64,000 bases of DNA from an uncultured Clostridia bacterium (GTDB lineage Bacteria > Bacillota > Clostridia > Christensenellales > Borkfalkiaceae). Every line of letters starts with the position of its first letter. Position 1 is the stretch's first letter. The stretch spans positions 1 through 64,000 of the forward strand of contig CANREJ010000004.1 in the NCBI GenBank assembly GCA_947629665.1, written 5' to 3'. Positions 25,576 through 33,700 of the stretch are shown in pieces. The notes beneath the pieces were generated by a model. The model had not been told where the DNA came from and searched no databases. It worked only from the letters and a program-made list of their open reading frames with translations. A program made the translations under genes and the position numbers.

Positions 25576-26772
25576 GTAATGGGTTGCAAGCCCGCCGGAA
25601 GCTGTTTCGCGGTAATTGCCAAGTAAGTCCCTGCCCGTGGCGTACATTGTTTCAACAACCGTGTCAAAGGAAATTTTGCGCGAATCTGCCAAAAAATCGG
25701 CGAGCGAAAGCGCGTTTATGGCTCTCATGGCGGCAACGGCGTTGCGTTCTATGCACGGGATTTGTACAAGCCCGCCTATGGGGTCGCAGGTCAGGCCGAG
25801 GTGGTGTTCCATTGCCACTTCGGCGGCGTATTCGATTTGTCCAAGCCCCATTTCAAAAAGTTCCGCAAGCGCGGCGGCGGCCATACAGCACGCCGTGCCT
25901 ATTTCCGCCTGGCAGCCGCACTCCGCGCCGCTTATGGAGGCGTTTTGTTTTATAATATTGCCGATAAGCCCGCCCGTAGCCAACGCTTTAACGATTTCCC
26001 CGTCGGAAAACCCTCTTGTCTCCTGCATATATTTAAGCACGGCGGGCACAACCCCGCACGCCCCGCAGGTCGGCGCGGTAACTATAATCCCGCCGGAGGC
26101 GTTCTGCTCGCTCGTCGCAAAGGCGTAGGAGCAAACCAGCCTGTTTTCCCGCGTCTGCGCCGACTCGTCTATGTGCCGTTGGTGGTAAAGATATTGCGCC
26201 CTGCGCTCCGTTTCCAGCCCGCCCGGCAAAATTCCGGAACAGGTAAGCCCCTCGTGAATGGTAATTTTCATTCTCTCCCAAATTTTGGCGAGATATAAAA
26301 ATATATCCTTGCCTTCGCACTCCTCAACGTACTGCCAAAGCCTTATATCCTTTTTTTTGCAGTACTCGGCAATGTCAGTAAAGGTTGTAAGAGGATATAT
26401 GTCGGCAGGCGGAAACTTGTCGTCCTTTTCGTCGTCGAAAACTATGGTTCCGCCGCCCACGCTGTAAACTCTCTGTTTTGCAACCGTTTGCCCGCCCGAA
26501 ATCACCTCTATATCCATGGTGTTGGGGTGAACGTCGCAGGGCGTCTGCGCGTCGAATATCACCTCACATTCCAGCGGCGCGGCCGTTTTTACAATCACGT
26601 TGTCTGTGCCGTGCCCCTTGCCCGTCATTGCAAGCGAGCCGTATAACGTAACTTTAAATTTTTCGGCCTGCGGAAAGCGCTCCTTCATGGCCTTGACGGC
26701 GCGTTCGGGGCCTATCGTGTGAGAGCTGGAAGGCCCGCGCCCTATTTTGTAAAGTTCCCTCAAAGATTGCAT
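25558..26772 (-). CDS. sdaA: L-serine ammonia-lyase (single-chain, iron-sulfur type)
   Basis: 404 residues, beta and alpha domains fused. Deaminates L-serine to pyruvate and ammonia. Opening motif YKIGRGPSSSHTIGPERA; cluster-binding regions CGACGVVPAVLKY, SGAECGCQAEIGTACC and CDPIGGLVQIPCIERN supply the cysteines of the 4Fe-4S centre. AAGGGG precedes the ATG at 26772. It lies 11 bp after the phosphatase gene and is likely co-transcribed with it. The last residues, RKRNA, and the TGA stop fall inside the dispersed-repeat hairpin CAAGCGTTACGCTTG, so the natural C-terminus seems replaced or trimmed. The catalytic regions are intact. Confidence 0.95.
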   Translation of the reverse strand: MQSLRELYKIGRGPSSSHTIGPERAVKAMKERFPQAEKFKVTLYGSLAMTGKGHGTDNVIVKTAAPLECEVIFDAQTPCDVHPNTMDIEVISGGQTVAKQRVYSVGGGTIVFDDEKDDKFPPADIYPLTTFTDIAEYCKKKDIRLWQYVEECEGKDIFLYLAKIWERMKITIHEGLTCSGILPGGLETERRAQYLYHQRHIDESAQTRENRLVCSYAFATSEQNASGGIIVTAPTCGACGVVPAVLKYMQETRGFSDGEIVKALATGGLIGNIIKQNASISGAECGCQAEIGTACCMAAAALAELFEMGLGQIEYAAEVAMEHHLGLTCDPIGGLVQIPCIERNAVAAMRAINALSLADFLADSRKISFDTVVETMYATGRDLLGNYRETASGGLATHYRKRNA

Positions 26773-26783
26773 ATATATGCCCC

Positions 26784-27581
26784 TTATTCAAGATATTTTG
26801 CTTTGAGAATTTCTATTTCCTCTTGCGTTACGCCCAGTGCGGTAACCACGTAGTTTTCCACACTGCCGTATTCGCTCTCCAAAAAGTTCATTAAATTCAA
26901 TATATATTGGGGTCTGGGCAGCATTTGCGCAAACAGCAGTTTTTTAAAGCGTATGGCGCAGGGCGCGATTATAAGCGCAAACTTCTGCCAGTATCTGCGC
27001 CGTTTCTGGTAGGTATGGCTCAGCATATAGTCCTTTAAAATCTCTTCGCGCCCCACTCCCAGAACGGAAAGCAACAGCATAGTTATAATCCCCGTCCTGT
27101 CCGTTCCGGAATTGCAGTGGTAGAGTATACAGTTTTCCTCCGCCACAAACAAATCGAACACCGTTTTAAGTTTTTGGCGGGATTCTTCGTCCGTTACAAT
27201 AAACTTGTACATGGCGTGCATATAATTTTCGCTCTTGCCGAAGTCCCTTCTCACCCGCCTGCTCTGTATATACATTTCGGTGGACATGTGCCTTGCATGC
27301 GTAAGTTCGGGATAGGCGGTGGGGATAAGATATAGATATCTGTAACTAACCCCGCGCAAAAGGGTGGGCGGATGTTCGGCAATTTCGCGGTTGGAGCGCA
27401 AGTCCACTATGTTGTCTATATTGAGTTTTTCCAAAGCCTCAACCGTTTCGGGCGGAAGTTTGCTCAGCCTGCCGCTGCGTATCAGCTTACCGCTTTTCAC
27501 CTTTTTACCGTTTTGGGTAGGTATTCCGCCCAAATCGCGGATATTTTTGGTGTTTTTAAGTTTCATAAGCTCGTTTTGCAT
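26784..27581 (-). CDS. Tyrosine phosphatase family protein (Y_phosphatase3 type), leaderless
   Basis: 265 residues. The CX5R catalytic loop HCNSGTDRTG lies near residue 155; the family entry motif NIRDLGGIPTQNG with IVDLRSNREI is at the N-terminus. Members of this family dephosphorylate tyrosine, serine or phosphoinositide substrates; the target here is unknown. The ATG at 27581 sits 6 bp after a -10 box, so the mRNA should start at the codon and there is no SD. First gene of a two-gene unit with sdaA. Confidence 0.88.
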   Translation of the reverse strand: MQNELMKLKNTKNIRDLGGIPTQNGKKVKSGKLIRSGRLSKLPPETVEALEKLNIDNIVDLRSNREIAEHPPTLLRGVSYRYLYLIPTAYPELTHARHMSTEMYIQSRRVRRDFGKSENYMHAMYKFIVTDEESRQKLKTVFDLFVAEENCILYHCNSGTDRTGIITMLLLSVLGVGREEILKDYMLSHTYQKRRRYWQKFALIIAPCAIRFKKLLFAQMLPRPQYILNLMNFLESEYGSVENYVVTALGVTQEEIEILKAKYLE

Positions 27582-27587
27582 ACCATC

Positions 27588-27616
27588 ATTTTAACAGAAA
27601 GCGGCCGTTTAGTCAA
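27588..27616 (-). promoter_or_regulatory. Promoter of the phosphatase-sdaA unit
   Basis: Minus-strand TTGACT, a 17-bp spacer and TAAAAT. Six bases (GATGGT) separate the -10 from the ATG. Confidence 0.8.
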
Positions 27617-27693
27617 TGATATTCCCAAAATAAAGTTTTTTAAAGTCGGCGGGCGGAATATCATATAACTGAACCATAATTGCGGAGGGGCAA

Positions 27694-28710
27694 TTGAACG
27701 CATACAAAGCCATAACCATATCCGCCGCGCTCTGCGTACTCATAATACTATCGGGCTTTTTTTCAGCCGCCGAAACGGCATTCACGGGTTTTTCGGCGGT
27801 TAGAATAAAACGCCTTGCAAAAACTTCCCGCCGCGCCCGCCTTGTGTTAAGGCTCAACCGGAATTACGGCGACGTTTTAACGACCCTTTTAATAGGCAAC
27901 AACGCCGTCAATATATTGGCGACGTCCCTTGCAACAACGCTGTTTTCCGCCGCGGTGGGCGAGGGCGGCATAACCATTTCAACGGTTGTAATGACCTTGC
28001 TCGTGCTTATATTCGGCGAAGTCTCCCCCAAAACTGTGGCCAAGGAGTTCCCCGAAGAGTTTGCAATGTTTGCCGCGCCCGCAATAAAGGTGTGCATGTG
28101 CGTATGTATGCCGCTGTGCAAGCTGTTCGCGCTGTGGAAAAAATTGCTTGCAAAAATCTTCCGCTTCAACAGAAAGAACGCCCGCATAACCGAGGAGGAG
28201 TTCGGCATAATCGTGTCGGACGTAGCGGCGGAGGGAGTGCTCCCGCGGGAGGAGGAGCGCATAATAATCAACGCCCTGCGCTATAAAAACCTTACGGCGG
28301 AATCGGTAATGGTTCCCGCCCAAAATGTTACATGTATCGAGATTTCCCAGAGTACAAAGGAAATTTTGCGGATATTCGGCGAGTCCAACTACTCCCGTGT
28401 GCCCGTAACTTCGGGCGGGCTTTGCAGGGTGCTGGGCATACTGTACAGGGCGGATTTTTACGAAATGCTTATAAGCGGCAGAAAGGATATTTTGCCCATT
28501 TTAAAACCCGCGTTCTACTGTAAGCCTTCCGATAACCTGGGCGCACTTCTCAAAACCATGCAGGGTGCGCGCAGGCACCTTGCAATCGTCGCCGACGGCT
28601 CGCGCGTGGAGGGGCTCATCACCGTGGAGGACATTTTGGCACAGCTCGTAGGCGAAATACAGGACAGGTACGACGTGGTTCCCGAACGCAAAACGCCTCC
28701 GCCGACATAA
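27694..28710 (+). CDS. CNNM/CBS-pair membrane protein (hemolysin-related, short form)
   Basis: 338 residues, TTG start 5 nt after GGAGGGG. The N-terminal DUF21/CNNM domain has hydrophobic segments and the FFSAAETAF signature plus GNNAVNILATSL and FGEVSPKTVAKEFP. It is followed by ITEEEFGIIVSDVAAEGVLPREEERII and a CBS pair (MVPAQNVTCI to VEDILAQLVGE). Homologues are proposed Mg2+/cation exporters or sensors. Usual members of 420 or more residues add a C-terminal CorC_HlyC transporter-associated domain; this one stops at PERKTPPPT right after the CBS pair. Confidence 0.9.
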   Translation: MNAYKAITISAALCVLIILSGFFSAAETAFTGFSAVRIKRLAKTSRRARLVLRLNRNYGDVLTTLLIGNNAVNILATSLATTLFSAAVGEGGITISTVVMTLLVLIFGEVSPKTVAKEFPEEFAMFAAPAIKVCMCVCMPLCKLFALWKKLLAKIFRFNRKNARITEEEFGIIVSDVAAEGVLPREEERIIINALRYKNLTAESVMVPAQNVTCIEISQSTKEILRIFGESNYSRVPVTSGGLCRVLGILYRADFYEMLISGRKDILPILKPAFYCKPSDNLGALLKTMQGARRHLAIVADGSRVEGLITVEDILAQLVGEIQDRYDVVPERKTPPPT

Positions 28711-28720
28711 AAAACAGCTC

Positions 28721-28750
28721 TTGACAGTGCGGTTGCGCGTGTGCTATAAT
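28721..28750 (+). promoter_or_regulatory. Promoter of the radC-like gene
   Basis: TTGACA, an 18-bp spacer and TATAAT with an extended -10 (TGC). It lies 10 bp after the CNNM stop. Confidence 0.85.
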
Positions 28751-28781
28751 TCCACCTGTAATTTTTTACCGAGGTTTATAA

Positions 28782-29444
28782 ATGGAACACGACGGACACA
28801 GACAACGGATTTTGCAAAAGTTCAAAGCGGGCGACATAACGCAGGACCACGAGCTTTTGGAAATTTTGCTCTTCAACGCATATCCGCGCAAAAACACAAA
28901 CCCCGTCGCGCATACTCTCATGCAGACGTTCGGCACTTTAAAGGGCGTTTTCGAAGCGGACTACAACGATTTGGTGGCGATAGACGGCATAGGCGAGAGC
29001 GTTGCGCTGTACATAAAGTGCGTCGGCGCGTGCGCCCGTCCCGCCTATGCCTTTGACGCATACGAAAAGCACCTAAAAAACTACGGCGACTTTAAGGCGT
29101 TTGCCTCAATGCGGCTCCGCTCCAAAACGGAGGAGGTTCTGGAACTGTACTTTTTGGAAAAGAGCGGAAGAATAAAATATATCTATTCCCACTCTGCCGA
29201 CGATGAACACCGTGTAACCATAAGCAGGGGCACGGTTCCGTCGCTGGTGGCAACGGTTGCGCCGTTCGGGCTGGTAATAGCGCACAACCACTTAATGGGT
29301 TCGTCCGCGCCCTCATCCGCCGATGACGAATTTACGCAGGAAGTTGCCGAAGTATGCAGGCTGTACGGCGTAAAGCTCTACGACCACTGCATTTACGCGT
29401 CGGATAATGATGTGTATAGTTATTTTTTTACGGACAGGATTTGA
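28782..29444 (+). CDS. radC: RadC/JAMM-family protein
   Basis: 220 residues. The N-terminal part has a helix-hairpin-helix-like segment (LVAIDGIGESVALYI). The C-terminal RadC domain has the JAMM metal motif HNHLMGSSAPSSADDEFT (HxH, ten residues, D), with the upstream ISRGTVPSLVATVAPFGLVIA strand. RadC proteins are predicted metal-dependent enzymes of uncertain function despite the DNA-repair name. GAGG precedes the ATG by about 8 nt. The usual start of the RadC domain (EVL..) is recognisable at EEVLELYFLEKSGRI, near residue 119. Confidence 0.9.
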   Translation: MEHDGHRQRILQKFKAGDITQDHELLEILLFNAYPRKNTNPVAHTLMQTFGTLKGVFEADYNDLVAIDGIGESVALYIKCVGACARPAYAFDAYEKHLKNYGDFKAFASMRLRSKTEEVLELYFLEKSGRIKYIYSHSADDEHRVTISRGTVPSLVATVAPFGLVIAHNHLMGSSAPSSADDEFTQEVAEVCRLYGVKLYDHCIYASDNDVYSYFFTDRI

Positions 29445-29467
29445 CGACGCGCCGAAACGCGCGTCGT
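29444..29467 (+). terminator. Hairpin at the radC stop
   Basis: ACGACGCGC-CGAAAC-GCGCGTCGT, overlapping the stop codon. There is no clear U-run, so it may be only a 3'-end hairpin. Confidence 0.5.
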
Positions 29468-29506
29468 TAGCTACCGAGCGTTGTGTATAAGGCGTCGTTC
29501 TGCTGT

Positions 29507-29629
29507 GTTGCGCTGCGGCAACTTTCAGTTACGTACGTTTTAGTACGCTCCTTCAAGTTATCCTCGCGCGCCTTGCATAACTCGCTTCTACCCACCGCAA
29601 GCTCCCGCCAACGTGTTATAAGCTACGCT
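29507..29629. repeat. Dispersed repeat C, copy 3 (diverged)
   Basis: Contains AGTTACGTACGTTTTAGTAC and GCTCC, then AACTCGCTTCTACCCACCGC and CTCCCGCCAACGTGTTATAA. No ORF. Confidence 0.55.
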
Positions 29630-29813
29630 GTTCACAAAATTCTCGGCAGGCCGTGCCTGCGAATTTTCGTGATTTTGAGGGCTTCTCGCCCTCTGCCTGC
29701 GATTTTCTAAGCGCCCCCAATTATATAATCGCAGGCATTCACCTCGCAGAGGCGCAGGTATGCGCAAATTGTGGCTTGCGGCGCAAAAGCGTGGTTTTGC
29801 TTGCAACGTAAAT
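29630..29813. ncRNA. Multi-hairpin element, copy B
   Basis: Same arrangement as 8771-8951. GTTCAC opens it, PX is at 29633-29671, P0 is GAGGGC/GCCCTC (29677-29693), P1 TGCCTGCGAT/ATCGCAGGCA (29694-29703 with 29728-29737, 24-nt loop), P2 ACCTCGC...GCG-C-AGGT, the linker AAATTGTGGCTTGC is conserved, P3 GCAAAA/TTTTGC (29783-29800), and the tail is TTGCAACGTAAAT. Most base differences from copy A fall in paired positions and are matched by a change in the partner. Confidence 0.5.
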
Positions 29814-29825
29814 ATTTGGGAATAT

Positions 29826-29945
29826 GCGCACTCCTCGGTTACGTACGTCTATGTACGCGCCCTTCGTTGCTTACGCACGCTCATTGTCTTGCTTGTTTCT
29901 AACCCGTTGCTAACTACGTAATAACAACTCCCGCAATTTTTAAAT
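29826..29945. repeat. Dispersed repeat C, copy 4
   Basis: GCACTCCTCGGTTACGTACG, then TCTATGTACGCGCC, GCTTACGCACGCTC, TTTCTAACCCGTTGCTAACT and ACTCCCGCAATTTT. Collinear with copy 2 at 24973-25110. Confidence 0.7.
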
Positions 29946-29974
29946 AGTAAAAAACAAAATAATTCACTTTATAG

Positions 29975-30011
29975 CAAACGCGGCGCGCCAAAAGGCGCGC
30001 CGCTATGTTTG
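29975..30011. repeat. Hairpin repeat D, copy 2
   Basis: CAAACGCGGCGCGCC-AAAA-GGCGCGCCGC-TATGTTTG. Pairs with 25144-25180 as the same element. Confidence 0.75.
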
Positions 30012-30017
30012 ATTTGT

Positions 30018-30150
30018 GGCAAAGTCAGTCAAGAGCCAACGTAATTAAGAAACTCGGCCGCAGAACCACTCTGCTTGACCTGCGTTATCGTTCGTCTACC
30101 GTAAACGCAATTAAGAAACTTGGCCGCAGCGACACGCCGCCCAAAATTTT
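30018..30150. repeat. Repeat E, two units
   Basis: AAAGTCAGTCAAGAGCC then AACGTAATTAAGAAACTCGG (near 30037) and AACGCAATTAAGAAACTTGG (near 30106), followed by CCGCAGCGACACGCCGCC. The first unit follows repeat D as at 25191. Confidence 0.65.
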
Positions 30151-30262
30151 TTAATCGCAAAAATGCCGTATATTAATACATTTTTACTTATAATTATACA
30201 AAACCACCCCAAAAAGTGTTCCCGCCTAACATTTTTTGTTAACAGCTAAAATTATTTCAAAA

Positions 30263-30279
30263 TATAAGCAAAACTTATA
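30263..30279. promoter_or_regulatory. Possible operator upstream of the surface-protein operon
   Basis: Inverted repeat TATAAG-CAAAA-CTTATA, 43 bp before the -35 box, in a strongly AT-rich stretch (30151-30322) that otherwise holds no gene. Binding by a regulator is only inferred from symmetry. Confidence 0.3.
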
Positions 30280-30322
30280 GTATATATAAGTCAAACGGAA
30301 GGTTTATATACCTATTATATAT

Positions 30323-30351
30323 TTGACATTAATAAATAAATGTGATAAAAT
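30323..30351 (+). promoter_or_regulatory. Promoter of the surface-protein/peptide-transport operon
   Basis: TTGACA, a 17-bp spacer and TAAAAT, with TGA before the -10 (extended). The leader is about 80 nt. Confidence 0.85.
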
Positions 30352-30370
30352 TCCAAAAAAATTATAGATC

Positions 30371-30415
30371 GGAAGGGCGCCCTTCCGTATAATCGCTGCT
30401 TTGCAGTGATTATAC
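30371..30415 (+). promoter_or_regulatory. Structured 5' leader with two hairpins
   Basis: A 16-bp palindrome GGAAGGGCGCCCTTCC runs directly into a 13-bp stem, GTATAATCGCTGC/GCAGTGATTATAC, with a TTT loop and a single G-T pair. Placed between the promoter and the SD at 30427-30434. It may protect the very long mRNA at its 5' end or act in regulation. Confidence 0.5.
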
Positions 30416-30438
30416 AAAAACATTTAACAGGAAAGGAC

Positions 30439-30678
30439 ATGGCAAAAAAAGAATATCCCGACGACGACGGAAGAACAATTATAAATATGAACGTCGAGGG
30501 GTTCGGGTGGTACAAACCGGAAGAGGAGCAAAAGGCAGGCAAGTCGCTTGCAGGAAAATCCCGAAAGGAGAAAAAGAAAATCTTTCGCTCCACCTATCTG
30601 TCGGTGCTGTTGCCGCTTGTATGTCTTTTGGTAGGCGTATCCTTAACGTTCTTCATCTTGTATTATTTTTGGCTTTAA
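30439..30678 (+). CDS. Small tail-anchored membrane protein, function unknown
   Basis: 79 residues from the ATG at 30439 (AGGAAAGG just upstream); the track start at 30406 lies in the leader hairpin. The N-terminal 50 are hydrophilic, with the motif DDGRTIINMNVEGFGWYKP, then a lysine-rich stretch and one hydrophobic helix at the C-terminus (LSVLLPLVCLLVGVSLTFF). This predicts a cytoplasmic head held by a tail anchor. I recall DGR-x-I-x-NMNV small proteins from other Clostridia but know no function. It heads the operon, 44 bp before the first giant lipoprotein gene, with no terminator between. Confidence 0.75.
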   Translation: MAKKEYPDDDGRTIINMNVEGFGWYKPEEEQKAGKSLAGKSRKEKKKIFRSTYLSVLLPLVCLLVGVSLTFFILYYFWL

Positions 30679-30722
30679 AAATTACTACATTGTGTATGCT
30701 CATATGAATCAGGAGGTTAGTT

Positions 30723-33700
30723 ATGAAACGACTCAGTAACAAATTGCTCATAGCCGTATTGGTTATGGTAGCCGCACTGTGTCTGTTTACGTTCGCGGCT
30801 TGCGCGAAGGAAGAACAGGCTTCAACCACGGTAACCGTATCCTATGACGGCGGCGAGTTGAACGGAGAAACGTCCGCAACGTTCCAAATGGACGCCGGCG
30901 GCGATCTTGGAACCGCCCTTGCGGAGTATGAGGGCGTAGCTAAAAACGGCTATACTTTTGCTGGCTGGAATATGCCCGAAAAAGTTGACGGCAAATATGC
31001 CGCCGAAATAACGGTAACCGCCAAGTGGACGGCAGTAAGCTACACCATCACCTATAACTACGACGGCGGCGCTCTGCCCGAAGGCCAGACCAACCCCGCA
31101 ACCTACACCATAGAGCAGGACGTAACCTTTGTTGCGCCCCAAAAGGTCGGCTATGATTTTGCGGGCTATGTGGACGGCTCCGACAATCCCGTAACGGGCA
31201 TAACCAAGGGCACCACGGGCAATATGACCGTAAAGGCGACCTGGACAAAGGGCAAAACTACCGTTACCGTTGATTTTGGCGGCGGCAAGATAGACGAAGC
31301 AACCGAAGCGTCGTTTACAATCGACTGCGACGGCGACCTTGAAGCCGCTCTTGCAGACTATGCAGGCGTAGCTAAAACCGGCTATACCTTTGCAAGCTGG
31401 ACGTTGCCCGAAAAAACGGACGGCTTCTATGCAAAAGAGGTAACCGTAACGGCAAATTGGACGGCTGTAAACTACTCCATTACCTATGACTACGGTGAAG
31501 GCGGCGCCCTGCCCGAAGGCAAAACCAACCCTTCGTCCTACACTATTGAGCAGGACGTAACCTTTGTTGCGCCCCAAAAGACGGGCTATACTTTTAAAGG
31601 TTTTAAGGACGCCAATGGCAACACCGTAACGGATATAACCAAGGGCACCACGGGCGATTTAGCTTTAACCGCCACGTGGGACGTAATTAAAGCCACCGTC
31701 AATTTCTATCTTCCGGGCGGGGAGGAGCCCCTTAAAACTTCCGTATTCGAATATAACACGGACATTGCCTTGCCCCAGGAGGTAAAAGACCAAATCACGG
31801 GTCAGGATCTTGTGCTTTCCGGTCTTTTAAACGAGGACGGCACTCCCTTCACCGTTGAAAAGGCGACAGAAGAAGTTACATACAACGTCATTCTCGACGT
31901 CTACAACAAAACCATGACTTTTGCCGAGGGCAATGCGGACGATTATGAAACGGAGGCCGAAATCACCTATAATGCGGACGGTTTCTATACCGCAACCGTA
32001 ACGGGCAATAATCTCACTGCGCTCTATTATCCTAATTATTATAATGGCAAGCCCGTTGAAGTAATTTTGGATTCCACCCAAGTGAACAACAGCATATATT
32101 TTGCCGCGTTGACGTCGGCATATATCCCCGCCAATGTAAAACTTATATGGAACGAAGGAACCAACGCAAACTACTTCGGTTTGTTCCACAGCGCGGAGAA
32201 ACTTGACAAGGTAACCTTTGGCGCGGGCAGTAAATTGCAGGAAATACACGACGTAGCAATGTTTAAAAACACCGCCATGCTCAAAACGGTGGCACTTCCC
32301 GATTCAATCGAAGTTATATTCGCGGGCAGCCAAAACGGTATCTTCTCGGCAGATTCCGGCAAAACCGTGGGGCTTACGTCCTTTTCCGTTCCCAAAGCGT
32401 TAAAGAAATTGCCCCAAAACACGTTCAGCGGCGCAACAGCGCTTGAAAGTTTTATAATTCCCGAAGGTTCGCAACTCACCGAAATGAGTTCCTTCGGCGG
32501 CGAATATGAAAAAGTAACCGAACTTGACTTCTCCAATGCGACCAAGCTCGTAAAATTGCCTACCCTTTCGGGCTTCTATAACGTTGCAACCTTTAAGTTC
32601 CCCGCTTCCTTGCAGGAAATAGGTACTTTTGCAGGTTCGCAAAACAAGAACGACAAGGTAACTTCCATCGACCTTTCGGGCACTCAGGTGGAGGAGCTTG
32701 GGGCAAACACTTTTGCAAATCTTCCCAACCTTGCGGAAGTTAAGTTCCCCGCAACGCTCACAACCATAGGCCTGCGTCTTTTCGGCGCAAGCGGCACAGG
32801 CAACGACAACACCAAAATAACCGAACTCGACTTTTCGGGCACACAGCTTGCCGCCGTTCCCGAATTGGCGTTTGCGTATATGTCCGGCCTCACAACGGTA
32901 AAATTCCCCGCGACGTTAAAGCAATTCGGCACACTTGAACGTACAAACGACACCACGTTGAAAGGTGCAAACAACACGGCGGTATTCTATGAAAGCACAA
33001 ACGTTACCACAGTAGTGTTTGGCGGCGCGCTCGACGTATTGGGCGACTTCGCCTTGTATAACCTCGGCAAACTCGGCGACATCACCGTTGAGATTGCCGC
33101 AAACGGCCAGATGGGCTCGCACGTGTTTGCAAATGCGGGCGCGGCTTCGGCTACAATAACCGTCAAGCTCGGCGCGGGCGCAACGGCCGCCGACTCGGCG
33201 TTCATGTTCACCAAGGCTCTCAACCTCAATTTGCAGGGCTTTGCAAGTTTCGGCAACAGCGGCATAACCGCCCCCGAATCGCTGGATAGCATAGCGGCGT
33301 TAAGCGTTACAACCAACGCTGTCGCAACTATCGCAAACTATCCCGCACTCTACGGTTCGCTTGTTGCAAATGTAACGTTTGACGAAGCCTTGACCGAGCT
33401 CAAAGGTTACGCCTTTGCGCTCAGCCGCGCAACCCCCGTGTTTGCAAAAACCGAGGGCGTAACCTACGGCGGTTACCTGTTCTATAAATCATCAATTGAA
33501 AAATTTGACTTTACAAACACGCCTTTCAAAAACGTAACCGAAAAAATGTTCTACGGCAGTGCGGAATTGGACGAACTCGCAGGCTGGGATACTCTTGAAA
33601 CCGTTGAAACCGGCGCGTTTGTGGGCACAAGCGTTACCAAGTTTGAAATAGGCAAAAATCTTACGTACGTCAACCCAGAAGCGTTCACTTCGGGCACGGT

